Of a DNA stretch of 13,990 nucleotides, positions 1 to 7,000 are shown in pieces. Numbering within the stretch: position 1 is the stretch's first letter; each line of letters opens with the position of its first letter. A program made the position numbers and the translations under genes. Source of the stretch: Bacillota bacterium (GTDB lineage: Bacteria; Bacillota; Clostridia; Saccharofermentanales; DTU023); contig JAEWFX010000063.1 of NCBI GenBank assembly GCA_023388605.1, forward strand, positions 1-13,990, read 5' to 3'. The notes below the pieces were generated by a model, which searched no databases, was not told where the DNA came from, and saw only the letters and a list, made by a program, of their open reading frames with translations.

Positions 1-552
1 GCTGCGAGTGAATTATTGGTGCGTTACAAGCCGTTGGTGCGTAGTCGTAGCCGCAAATTATTTCTGCCAGGATCAGACCAACAAGACTTGATCCAAGAAG
101 GTATGATCGGTTTGTTCAAAGCCATCTCTGCCTACGACCTAGACAGTGGAGTGCCTTTTCGTGCTTTTGCGGTACAGTGTGTGCAATCGCGGCTAGATGA
201 TGCCATACGTCAAGCCAATCGTGACAAGCATCGACCACTCAATAATTCTTTATCTCTAGATAGTGAAGTGGGAGAATTCGACGATGCTCAAGATAAGGGC
301 AATCTAGCAGATATTATAGCTGCCCCCAATTTGACCCCAGAAGAAAGAATATTGAATCAAGAGCAATTGCAAGCTTTGCAGACCTATATAACTGAAGAAT
401 TATCAGAGTTTGAAGGACAAGTACTAGAGTATTTTCTGCAGGGTTTAAGTTATCGTGCCATCAGTGAACACTTAGGTGTGACGGAGCGTAGCGTCGATGG
501 AGCTCTGCAACGTCTGCGTCGCAAAATCAAGCAATATCGCGATCGCTCTTGA
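1..552 (+). CDS. sigH: RNA polymerase sigma factor SigH (5' end outside window)
   Basis: Alternative sigma-70-family factor of the SigH type, which in Bacillota directs transition-phase, competence or early sporulation genes. The frame is open from base 1, so the first residues lie upstream; 183 residues are visible against roughly 210 for the family. Region 2 is near visible residues 5-75, with the core-binding stretch DLIQEGMIGLFKAI (29-42) typical of SigH. A linker contains TPEERILNQEQL, close to the NPEE.IINQEE of Bacillus SigH as I recall it. Region 4.2 helix-turn-helix occupies about the last 36 residues (GLSYRAISEHLGVTERSVDG) and ends in a basic tail. A TTG at 16 is only an internal codon and should not be taken as the start. 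The usual rlmB/rpmG/secE/nusG neighbours are not seen downstream. Confidence in the family is high; the sporulation role is inference. Confidence 0.9.
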   Translation, partial: AASELLVRYKPLVRSRSRKLFLPGSDQQDLIQEGMIGLFKAISAYDLDSGVPFRAFAVQCVQSRLDDAIRQANRDKHRPLNNSLSLDSEVGEFDDAQDKGNLADIIAAPNLTPEERILNQEQLQALQTYITEELSEFEGQVLEYFLQGLSYRAISEHLGVTERSVDGALQRLRRKIKQYRDRS

Positions 553-555
553 TGC

Positions 556-564
556 TGTTATACT
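556..564 (+). promoter_or_regulatory. Candidate extended -10 promoter for the lipoprotein gene
   Basis: TGT followed directly by TATACT forms an extended -10 element straight after the sigH stop. No convincing -35 hexamer lies 16-18 bases upstream. The predicted start near 571 would give a leader of about 15 bases to the ATG at 586. The same TGn-TATAAT-like element recurs before several other genes here. Confidence 0.4.
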
Positions 565-585
565 GAGAGCACTGGACGGTGAGTT

Positions 586-1983
586 ATGTACCAAAAGATC
601 AAGATCATCAGTTTGTGTATGCTCTGTGTTGTATGTCTGCTCTTGGCAGGCTGTTCAAGCCTGTACAACTTGAGTAGCAGTGATGATAAGGACAATACTT
701 TTCGTCTTGATACTGACAACCATAACCGCGTCACCAGCACCACCATCGTCGAAGCATTGGTCAGTGCTCTCAACAATCCCAATCGACAAGAGACTATTTA
801 CAATGCTCTACGCAGTAGTTTTGACGGTCAAGTTAGTCTCGATGAATTCAGCAAATATCTCAATGCTCTGAGTGGCAATCGCAAGAATTACATTCATGCA
901 TTTTATCGCATCGACAGTTCGCACAAGCAAGAATTAGTCAGCAAAATTATCGCAGTCAATCCTGCGATGACTGAGATGGCAAATAACTCTACCTACTATT
1001 CTCTCTTGACAAAAGATGACAAGGGCCATGAAGTAGCAGGGCCGACAATTGCAGTACAAGAGGAAAACCAGCGAGCCACGATCTCTGCAGAGTGGCTCAA
1101 AGCCGTATCTGACATCTATGACTATTCTAAGATTTATTTTCAAGCTCTAGATCAAGAAGATAGAGCTTCCTTAGAATATCTATTGCGTGACAGTGAGAGC
1201 AGTCGCAGTGATTCACCCAAGTTAAAAGAGATCATCGCGACGAAGGTCGATCGTTTGCTGGAGTATTATCGCGAATCTGTGACGCATCGACCGACACAGA
1301 GCAAACTAATCCTGCTATTGCCTTATTATGCAGAATATCAACGCACCAGTTTTTTATCTAACAGCGAAGAACACCGCTATACATCAGTCAAATTCACCTT
1401 AGCTGATCAGCGGTTGATCGTCGAAGATCCTCTGCGTGAGTATCTTTTGCCAGAACACATCGTGTTGTACAAGGACGGTGAACCTGAGCTGTTCGCATCG
1501 GCAGGTGATATCCATCAAATCAATAATTCCGGCAATCTCGTTGGTCTTTTAGGCTCTATCAAGCAGATTGTATCGATCAATGCTGACGATAAAACGGGCA
1601 TTGTGACGAGCAAGAGCGATACCTCAGAAGAGAAGGCACTTGATGACATTATTTACAAGACTCTGATCCAGAAAGACGGTTCAGGTCTCTTCAAGGTCGT
1701 CTACGATTCAGGCATTGAATTATCTATCAAGGGATACATCGATAATGCCAAAAAGCTTTGGGCCGGTCAGATCGAGGAGATCATGCTGACCAGTGAATCT
1801 GATTACTCCTTTGGCGGAGAACTCTCAGTCGGTATGAGTTTAGTAGACTTCTATCAATATTATCCATTCATTCGAGAATCAGGATATAGATTGACCACTG
1901 ATTATGCTGGTGTCACTCTCGAATTAGCGTTAGTGATCGCCGACGACAAAATCAGTGGCCTCAAATTAAAAGTAATTGAATAA
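586..1983 (+). CDS. Uncharacterised lipoprotein, 465 aa
   Basis: I do not recognise the family. The N-terminus is a lipoprotein signal peptide: a short charged start (residues 1-6), a hydrophobic core (7-20) and a lipobox LAGC with the modified cysteine at position 23, followed by a Ser/Asp-rich linker. The protein should therefore be lipid-anchored on the outer face of the membrane. The remaining ~430 residues are soluble, rich in Asp, Ser, Ile and Tyr, with no other membrane segment, no cysteine-rich site and no enzyme motif I can identify. The middle part (about 180-260) is charged and probably helical; the C-terminal ~60 residues look like a small beta-rich domain. The ATG at 586 follows a GGACGGTGAG ribosome binding site. 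It lies 33 bases after sigH in the same direction, so it may be partly cotranscribed. It converges with the exporter gene with one base between stop codons. Confidence 0.75.
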   Translation: MYQKIKIISLCMLCVVCLLLAGCSSLYNLSSSDDKDNTFRLDTDNHNRVTSTTIVEALVSALNNPNRQETIYNALRSSFDGQVSLDEFSKYLNALSGNRKNYIHAFYRIDSSHKQELVSKIIAVNPAMTEMANNSTYYSLLTKDDKGHEVAGPTIAVQEENQRATISAEWLKAVSDIYDYSKIYFQALDQEDRASLEYLLRDSESSRSDSPKLKEIIATKVDRLLEYYRESVTHRPTQSKLILLLPYYAEYQRTSFLSNSEEHRYTSVKFTLADQRLIVEDPLREYLLPEHIVLYKDGEPELFASAGDIHQINNSGNLVGLLGSIKQIVSINADDKTGIVTSKSDTSEEKALDDIIYKTLIQKDGSGLFKVVYDSGIELSIKGYIDNAKKLWAGQIEEIMLTSESDYSFGGELSVGMSLVDFYQYYPFIRESGYRLTTDYAGVTLELALVIADDKISGLKLKVIE

Positions 1984-1984
1984 A

Positions 1985-2992
1985 TTAAAAGAATAATCTT
2001 GCTATGACAAGACAGATAAGCATCTGTGCTACAGAGCCGATGAAGGCACCAGTCAGCACGCGTCCGCCACGTTCTTTGATCACGCCGTAATGCATATTGA
2101 TGCCCAGAGCGGCCATCGCCATTCCTAGGATTAAGTAAGCCAGATCAACCAGTTTGGGCACTGCTGGTGCCAGTACGCTGATATAAGTGCCGCAGGCAGA
2201 AGCTGCTAGAAAACCTAGCATGAACCAAGGGATGGGTAATTTATGTTTGCCTGCTTGACCTTCATCAGTATTGCGATTAGCGAAGATGCTGAAGATCAGT
2301 GCCACAGGTACCAACATGATGACTCGGCTCAATTTAGAGAGTACTGCTACCTCCTCAGCAGCAGCTCCGCCAGCGTTGCCAGCCGCAACAGCATGAGCTA
2401 TTTCATGCAGAGAGCCACCGGCAAAGATGCCGTATTGTTCAGAAGTAAGGTTCAGCCAACCATGATTAAAGAGCTGTACTTCCAACAAGGTGAAAAGAGT
2501 TCCCATGACGCAGATCACAGCGACAGCGAGAACTGTATCATCTTTTTTGGCTTTTAGGATGGGCGAGATACCCATGATGGCAGCTGCGCCGCAGATGCCG
2601 CAACCACTGGCAGTCAACAGACTGAGTTGTGGTGAGGTGTGAAAGAGATGTTTGAGCAGCAAGTAATTGATGATGATGACAACAGTGACCACAAAAGCTG
2701 CATAGAGCAACATTTTGGGACCCTTACTAGCTAAGACGATGAGATTGAGTTTGAATCCCAGCAGAATTATACCTAAACGCAAAAATTTATTGGCGATAAA
2801 GCTAGTGCCCGAAATACAGGTCGGCTTGAGCCCTGGAATCAATTGAGCTGCCATACCTAGTAACAGAGCGATGACGAGAGCACCGATCAGTTGAAATCCC
2901 GGTAGAGTTTTGAGCAATGATCCTGCCAGAGAACATACCAGAGTGACGACAAAGGCAAGAGCGAAGCTACGTGTTTTAATTTGCTGAAGCAT
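1985..2992 (-). CDS. YeiH/UPF0324 family putative sulfate exporter
   Basis: Polytopic inner-membrane protein of the UPF0324 (Cons_hypoth698) family, called YeiH or putative sulfate exporter; the real substrate is poorly established. The 335 residues contain about ten hydrophobic segments and the family hallmarks: LRLGIILLGFKLNL (71-84), the glycine-cysteine motif SGCGICGAAAIMG (129-141) and GGSLHEIAHAVAAG (192-205). Family length is about 330-350, so it is complete. I chose the ATG whose complement lies at 2990-2992 because AGGAGA sits 7-8 bases upstream of it; an in-frame TTG five codons earlier (to 3007) overlaps that ribosome binding site and is unlikely. The gene is divergent from the TPP riboswitch/thiT unit and convergent with the lipoprotein gene. 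No terminator fits in the one-base gap on its 3' side. Confidence 0.9.
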   Translation of the reverse strand: MLQQIKTRSFALAFVVTLVCSLAGSLLKTLPGFQLIGALVIALLLGMAAQLIPGLKPTCISGTSFIANKFLRLGIILLGFKLNLIVLASKGPKMLLYAAFVVTVVIIINYLLLKHLFHTSPQLSLLTASGCGICGAAAIMGISPILKAKKDDTVLAVAVICVMGTLFTLLEVQLFNHGWLNLTSEQYGIFAGGSLHEIAHAVAAGNAGGAAAEEVAVLSKLSRVIMLVPVALIFSIFANRNTDEGQAGKHKLPIPWFMLGFLAASACGTYISVLAPAVPKLVDLAYLILGMAMAALGINMHYGVIKERGGRVLTGAFIGSVAQMLICLVIARLFF

Positions 2993-3028
2993 ATGTTTTC
3001 TCCTCAAAAGAATAACGCTAATTGTAAA

Positions 3029-3056
3029 ACAATAGCTAAAATAATGCTATAATCAA
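3029..3056 (-). promoter_or_regulatory. Candidate promoter for the UPF0324 exporter, overlapping the thiT promoter
   Basis: On the minus strand TTGATT (3056-3051) is followed after 16 bases by TATTGT (3034-3029), upstream of the exporter ATG at 2992. Both hexamers are imperfect. The TTGATT element overlaps the plus-strand TATAAT of thiT at 3048-3053, so the two promoters would share DNA. Confidence 0.3.
3045..3053 (+). promoter_or_regulatory. Extended -10 promoter of the TPP riboswitch-thiT unit
   Basis: TGC followed by a perfect TATAAT (3048-3053) lies directly before the riboswitch. A possible -35, TTGTAA at 3022-3027, is 20 bases away, which is too far for the consensus spacing, so the element is best read as an extended -10 promoter. 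A start near 3060 would place the 5' end at the P1 strand of the riboswitch. Confidence 0.6.
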
Positions 3057-3131
3057 AAAAGCTAGGGGTGCCTTTCGGCTGAGATCATACCCTTGACCTG
3101 ATACGGTTAGTACCGTCGTAGGGAAGCATTT
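3057..3131 (+). ncRNA. TPP riboswitch (THI element)
   Basis: The conserved blocks of the thiamine pyrophosphate aptamer are present in order: GGGGTGCC (3065-3072), GGCTGAGAT (3077-3085), ACCCTTGACCTGAT (3089-3102), GGTTAGTACC (3105-3114) and CGTAGGGAA (3117-3125). P1 can form between AAA(A)GCT at 3057-3063 and AGC(A)TTT at 3125-3131, with one A-A mismatch. The optional P3a extension is absent, giving a compact aptamer of about 75 bases. It precedes a thiamine transporter gene, which fits feedback repression by TPP. The downstream hairpin at 3137-3160 suggests control by premature transcription termination. Confidence 0.96.
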
Positions 3132-3136
3132 GATCG

Positions 3137-3160
3137 GCATCCAGAAGGGATGCTGTTTTT
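3137..3160 (+). terminator. Riboswitch-controlled intrinsic terminator upstream of thiT
   Basis: GCATCC (3137-3142) pairs with GGATGC (3148-3153) around the loop AGAAG, followed by TGTTTTT. It lies between the TPP aptamer and the thiT ribosome binding site. The P1 3' strand AGCAT (3125-3129) is fully complementary to ATGCT (3150-3154) in the terminator's descending arm, a classical anti-terminator arrangement. A second alternative pairing, GGGATG (3147-3152) with CATCCC (3165-3170), is also possible. Confidence 0.75.
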
Positions 3161-3192
3161 ATGTCATCCCTAATATCTTTAAGGAGGCATAT

Positions 3193-3918
3193 ATGTTTTT
3201 AGTAGCCAGGTTGATCACCACTATGTTAGGTCAACTACCATCGTTTCTCTCGTTCCAAAACCCATTTGACAAAGTCAGCAAGACTTTTGGTGAATTCTCT
3301 GAAACAGTTCACGGTCTGTCTGATCAATGGTTGTCTAATCCGCTATACATCATCAGCACAGTAGCACTGCTAGCTCTGTTGATAGCTTTTATAGTGATGA
3401 GCAAGGTCAAATTGCAAACTAAGGATATCGCTCGTATCGCCTTGATGATTGCTCTGGCCATCATGCTCAATTTACTGACTTTCTACCGAATGCCACAGGG
3501 AGGTTCAGTGACTCTAGGTTCCATGGTGCCGCTGTTTTTAGTCGGTCTTGCGTATGGACCAGCAGTCGGTGCCTTCAGCGGCTTTACCTTCGGTATTATC
3601 AATATGTTGTTGGGCGGTTACGTAGTGCACCCCATTCAGATGTTGCTCGACTATCCTCTGGCCTTTATGTGTATGGGTCTCATCGGCTTTTTCCCTGGTA
3701 AAACGAAGTATATAGGAGTAATTGTCTCCTTCAGCGGACAATTGCTCGCTAGTCTTTTGTCAGGAGTTATCTTCTTCTATGAATATGCTGGCGAGATGAA
3801 TCCGTGGCTCTACTCACTATCCTATAACGGCAGTTTCTTAGTGGTGGAGATGCTGATCTGCTTGGTGCTCATGACAGTTTTACCAGTTAATCGACTAGTA
3901 AACGCCCTGAAAAAATAA
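3193..3918 (+). CDS. thiT: Energy-coupled thiamine transporter S-component ThiT
   Basis: Membrane-embedded substrate-binding (S) component that captures thiamine and docks to a shared ECF module (EcfT plus two EcfA ATPases, encoded elsewhere). The ThiT signatures are clear: RMPQGGSVTLGSMVP (residues 99-113), followed by GPAVGAFSGFTFG, and HPIQMLLDYPLAF (146-158), which includes residues of the thiamine pocket. The protein has 241 residues, whereas the best-known ThiT has about 180; the excess is an N-terminal region with a soluble stretch (1-48) and an additional hydrophobic segment (about 51-69). I chose the ATG at 3193 because a perfect AAGGAGG lies at 3181-3187; the longer in-frame TTG at 3130 lies within the riboswitch/terminator and is not credible. 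Expression is controlled by the upstream TPP riboswitch and the gene ends at a strong terminator, so it is monocistronic. Confidence 0.94.
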   Translation: MFLVARLITTMLGQLPSFLSFQNPFDKVSKTFGEFSETVHGLSDQWLSNPLYIISTVALLALLIAFIVMSKVKLQTKDIARIALMIALAIMLNLLTFYRMPQGGSVTLGSMVPLFLVGLAYGPAVGAFSGFTFGIINMLLGGYVVHPIQMLLDYPLAFMCMGLIGFFPGKTKYIGVIVSFSGQLLASLLSGVIFFYEYAGEMNPWLYSLSYNGSFLVVEMLICLVLMTVLPVNRLVNALKK

Positions 3919-3943
3919 TTGCTCTATTAAATACTGATAACGG

Positions 3944-3976
3944 AAGAGTTGGCAGCTGGTGTTGCCAGCTCTTTTC
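3944..3976 (+). terminator. Rho-independent terminator after thiT
   Basis: An 11-base-pair stem pairs AAGAGTTGGCA (3944-3954) with TGCCAGCTCTT (3963-3973), with one G-T wobble and an 8-base loop, and runs into TTTTC. It lies 25 bases after the thiT stop and just ahead of the next promoter. Confidence 0.85.
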
Positions 3977-3988
3977 GATTTTAGTCAA

Positions 3989-3997
3989 TGCTATAAT
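3989..3997 (+). promoter_or_regulatory. Extended -10 promoter of the single-pass membrane protein gene
   Basis: TGC plus a perfect TATAAT (3992-3997) lies after the thiT terminator. No -35 hexamer is recognisable at 16-18 bases. The predicted start near 4004 is only about 13 bases from the ATG at 4017, so the leader would hold little more than the AGGAG ribosome binding site. Confidence 0.6.
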
Positions 3998-4016
3998 GAT
4001 CAAAAAGGAGTGCTAC

Positions 4017-4751
4017 ATGTCAAAAAAGTATAAGCATCAGCAAGATTATGATAATCCGTTTGGACCTACTCCAGGCACTGCAGACAGTCGTCATGTCCAG
4101 CAATTTATGGAGGAAAACAACTACAATTCACGCAGTAGTTCGGTCTATAAAGTCTTGATCATCTGCATAATCGTCATCGCTGTCGTAGCCACAGCTTTTT
4201 TAGCCATAAAAAATAATGTCATCAACCTAGAGGGAATCGGGCTTAAAAGAGATAAAAAAGTAGCGACTAAGACTGAGGTCGACCCAGAGAAGACCAGATC
4301 GCAAGAGGATAAAGCAGTCGGAAATGCTCATCTGCAGATGACGGTAGATGATATCAACAAGATTTTTGCCGATAGCGCATATGCAGATCAAGGTTTTACT
4401 TTTGAGATCGGTGATACTGTCAAACTGACCTATGATTCACCGCTTGGGGACTTAGTTTATGACGGTGTGCCCTACACCAATGATGCCGGCAATCTGGTAT
4501 TGTCTACGGAAGACATCTCTTTTGGCTCCTTGAATCTACCGAGTTTTGCCTTGAATAAATTGGTCGAGTCTTTGAAGGATGGTGGTCTGCCTGTCAACCT
4601 GAACGGTGAAGACATCGAGATCGAACTCGACAAAATGGTCAGTGATGATGGCAGCAAATTTAACCACATAGATTTTGATCTGGCTAATGGTTTAGTCGAT
4701 ATCTATGCTGATATCGGTGAAGATAGCCCGTTGCGTCAATACTTACCTTAA
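4017..4751 (+). CDS. Uncharacterised single-pass membrane protein, 244 aa
   Basis: I do not recognise the family. A hydrophilic N-terminus (1-43) carries the Pro/Gly-rich stretch NPFGPTPG. One strongly hydrophobic segment (about 44-64) is followed by a basic/acidic linker and an extracytoplasmic domain of about 150 residues. That domain starts with a helical DDINKIFADSAYADQG (near residue 110) and continues with alternating hydrophobic residues suggesting beta strands. The C-terminal pattern, in which an IEIELDKMV-like strand is followed by FDLANGLVDI, faintly recalls YpmS/DUF2140-like proteins, but I cannot establish this. The ATG at 4017 follows AGGAG by six bases; the upstream in-frame codons from 3996 overlap the -10 and are not coding. 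The gene has its own promoter and stands alone between the thiT terminator and a minus-strand tRNA. Confidence 0.75.
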   Translation: MSKKYKHQQDYDNPFGPTPGTADSRHVQQFMEENNYNSRSSSVYKVLIICIIVIAVVATAFLAIKNNVINLEGIGLKRDKKVATKTEVDPEKTRSQEDKAVGNAHLQMTVDDINKIFADSAYADQGFTFEIGDTVKLTYDSPLGDLVYDGVPYTNDAGNLVLSTEDISFGSLNLPSFALNKLVESLKDGGLPVNLNGEDIEIELDKMVSDDGSKFNHIDFDLANGLVDIYADIGEDSPLRQYLP

Positions 4752-4787
4752 ATTAGTTGTTCAGAGCGATGGAGACACTAGAATAAA

Positions 4788-4862
4788 TGGTGCTTCGGAC
4801 AGGAATCGAACCCGTATCAGCAGCTCCGGAAACTGCTGTCATATCCATTAGACCACCGAAGC
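4788..4862 (-). tRNA. tRNA-Arg (anticodon CCG)
   Basis: On the minus strand the acceptor stem GCTTCGG pairs perfectly with CCGAAGC, followed by discriminator A and an encoded CCA. The D arm (GTC...GAC), anticodon stem GCAGT/GCTGC with loop TTCCGGA, and T arm ACGGG-TTCGATT-CCTGT all fold, placing CCG at positions 34-36, which reads CGG arginine codons. A weak extended -10 (TGT-TAAACT, complement at 4871-4879) lies just upstream, leaving a leader of only a few bases. The gene is a singleton and divergent from the dnaD-like gene. Confidence 0.95.
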
Positions 4863-4892
4863 ATAGATGTAGTTTAACACAGAGGATGGATT

Positions 4893-5879
4893 TTGCGTTT
4901 ACAGAAGAATGATTTTTTGAATATCGGCGACACTTTGATTTCAGACGTCTTTATCACTGATTATCTTTTGGATCTCAGTAAGGAGGCGACTGCCGTCTAC
5001 ATGGTGCTCCAACATCTATACCAAAAACAGAAGACTGAACTGACTCTCGAACAATTATCACAACAATTGGGCTCCGATCAAGCAGTCACTGACTCAGCGC
5101 TAGATGAGTTGTTGAAATTGGGTTTAGTCAGTTTAGAAAACAATGATCTGTGGTTGACCGATCTCAAAAAAGACATCATCACCAGACGATATCGCAGTGT
5201 AGAAGATGCCGCTATGCGTTATAGCTCGCAGCAGGCAGACGAACGTGAACAGGTGATCCGTCAAATCAACGACACTTTTGGTCAGGGTTTGATGAGTATG
5301 AGATTACTCGATGCCTACGGTGAAGTTTTTGCACGCTATGATTTCGAACCGGAGGTCGTCTATGCTCTTGCTCGCGAAGTGCATGTCAAACTAAAAATCA
5401 AAAACAGTACACGTGTATTGCTAGATATTGCACATACCTGGCATGAAGCGGGTATCAAGAAATACAGTCAACTTGAACAGTACATGGCACAGCGTGAAGA
5501 GTTTAAGACCATCGCCAAAAAATTTCGCAAGCAGTTAGGCCTGTACGACAATTTGACTTTGCCTCAAGAGAACCAGCTGAGGAAATGGCTCTATGACTAC
5601 GGTTATGATTTTGACGTGATCAAGTTGGCGATCGATCAAGCGAGCAAAAATAATCGCGTTACTTTCGCTTATTTGGACACTGTGATCAGCGAGTGGCATC
5701 GCCTGAATCTGAAGACGCTGGAAGATGTTGAGAGACATAGAACTGAACACATTAAGTCCCGCTCAACCAATAAAACAAATTTCGCCGAACGTACCATCGG
5801 CCGAGTTGATGAAAAAGAACAGCATCTACAAGAGTTGCTGCGTTTGCGTCAACAGCAGAATGACTTTCGAGGTGAGTGA
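4893..5879 (+). CDS. DnaD-like primosome protein
   Basis: Replication-initiation protein of the DnaD/DnaB(Bacillota) type, which binds DNA and helps recruit the helicase loader and replicative helicase. The 328 residues fit a winged-helix N-domain (about 8-105; FLNIGDTLISDVFITDYLLD opens it) followed by two DnaD/DnaB_2 modules (about 120-200 and 205-283). The second holds the helical YxxxVxxxW element at Y260-W268 (family consensus YxxxIxxxW) and is followed by a charged tail. The start is TTG at 4893 with AGAGG at 4881-4885 upstream; no ATG lies nearby in frame before the conserved domain. It is followed, with a one-base overlap, by the DnaC/DnaI-type loader, the usual clostridial pairing, which supports the role. 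It opens the dnaD-dnaC-acpS-SH3 operon; I see no convincing promoter in the short gap to the tRNA. Confidence 0.88.
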   Translation: MRLQKNDFLNIGDTLISDVFITDYLLDLSKEATAVYMVLQHLYQKQKTELTLEQLSQQLGSDQAVTDSALDELLKLGLVSLENNDLWLTDLKKDIITRRYRSVEDAAMRYSSQQADEREQVIRQINDTFGQGLMSMRLLDAYGEVFARYDFEPEVVYALAREVHVKLKIKNSTRVLLDIAHTWHEAGIKKYSQLEQYMAQREEFKTIAKKFRKQLGLYDNLTLPQENQLRKWLYDYGYDFDVIKLAIDQASKNNRVTFAYLDTVISEWHRLNLKTLEDVERHRTEHIKSRSTNKTNFAERTIGRVDEKEQHLQELLRLRQQQNDFRGE

Positions 5880-7000
5880 TGACACATCGACATTATTCTG
5901 AAGCGATCAGCCGAGAATTGACCAGACGTTATGAACAAATGCGTCAGCGTGCTCAATTACTGGCGGAACAGAATCGCGATAAGGTTTACCACAATCATCC
6001 CGAACTCAGAGAGCTGCGTAATCGCCTGCAGAGTGCTCAGTGGGCGCGCACCAAACAACGCTGTCTCTCCATGGTCGACAACAAGGATAGTCAGAGTGCA
6101 GTGGTCAAGCCTCTCGACAGTTCTCTGTTATTATCTGATCCACAGGCCATGCAGGATGATCCCGATAAAATCCGTCAGCAGATCTGCAACTATCTCGATC
6201 AACATCATATACCTCGTGATTTTGATCATCCGCAATATAGCTGTTTTCTCTGTGAGGACACCGGTACACGCAGCGATGGACAAGATTGCTCATGTCGACG
6301 TCATCACTTAAAGATTATTCAGAAACAACGTAATCTGATGTTGCCGCCAGAACAAAACTGTTTTGCCAATCATTTACCTGAGTTGTTTTCCGATCAGTGT
6401 GATCCAAATTGCTATGGAGGCAAAATCAGTCAACGTGAAGTTGTAGCGTTGGCACGCAGTCAAGCTGAGAACTACACGGCTATTTTCTCAGATGAGACTG
6501 AATATTCTGCACAAAAGAATATCTATATCTGTGGGCCTACAGGCACGGGCAAATCTTTTTTACTGGGTGCTATCGGTAATGAATTGTTGGAGCAAGGTTT
6601 TACTGTCGTCCACATCAGTGCTGCAGAACTGTCGACTTTTTTTCAGCAACGTCAGCGTATCCAAAAAGAGTTCAACCCTGACGAAGCAGAGGTCAACCGT
6701 CTAGAGAGCTTGCTCGATGAATTTACTTGCTGTGAATTCCTCAGTATCGATGACCTAGGAGCGGAAGCCCCTGATTCTAGTTTCACCAATCATCTATCTT
6801 GGCTCTTGGATCAAAGAGAACAGAGAGGCAACAATACGGGTGTCAGCTCGAATCTATTGCCTTCAGACTTGCAGCGTTACTACGGAGAACGCTTGAGCAG
6901 TCGCTTAGTCAATACTGCTACGGTGATAATTCTAGACGGAGAGGATGTCCGCCAAAGAGCAGTGGATACACGCCTGCTGCAGACTAGAGGTTTTAGATGA
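5879..7000 (+). CDS. dnaC: DnaC/DnaI-type helicase loader ATPase
   Basis: AAA+ ATPase that loads the replicative helicase, working with the preceding DnaD-like protein. The N-terminal 110 residues are helical and charged. A putative zinc site follows, C122-x2-C125 and C137-x-C139, separated by EDTGTRSDGQD. The ATPase core carries Walker A GPTGTGKS (219-226), Walker B LSIDDLG (288-294), a sensor-1-like SSN (323-325) and the arginine-finger region GERLSSRL (336-343). At 373 residues it is slightly longer than the roughly 300-330 usual for the clostridial loaders. I chose ATG at 5879, which overlaps the upstream stop by one base and is preceded by GAGGTGA; a GTG one codon earlier (5876) is too close to that site. 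The stop overlaps the acpS start (ATGA), so translation is probably coupled. Confidence 0.9.
   Translation: MTHRHYSEAISRELTRRYEQMRQRAQLLAEQNRDKVYHNHPELRELRNRLQSAQWARTKQRCLSMVDNKDSQSAVVKPLDSSLLLSDPQAMQDDPDKIRQQICNYLDQHHIPRDFDHPQYSCFLCEDTGTRSDGQDCSCRRHHLKIIQKQRNLMLPPEQNCFANHLPELFSDQCDPNCYGGKISQREVVALARSQAENYTAIFSDETEYSAQKNIYICGPTGTGKSFLLGAIGNELLEQGFTVVHISAAELSTFFQQRQRIQKEFNPDEAEVNRLESLLDEFTCCEFLSIDDLGAEAPDSSFTNHLSWLLDQREQRGNNTGVSSNLLPSDLQRYYGERLSSRLVNTATVIILDGEDVRQRAVDTRLLQTRGFR

Noticed and set aside
1..18. TTG at 16 as the start of the sigma factor gene
   Set aside because: The frame is open to base 1 and the upstream residues (AASEL) fit the SigH region just before the conserved RYKxxVR; the true start lies outside the window.
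2243..2557. 104-residue open frame on the plus strand inside the exporter gene
   Set aside because: Antisense shadow of a well-supported gene; no ribosome binding site, low-complexity serine-rich product and no family resemblance.
3130..3192. N-terminal extension of thiT from TTG at 3130
   Set aside because: These bases form the riboswitch P1 end and the terminator hairpin, and a perfect AAGGAGG precedes the ATG at 3193.
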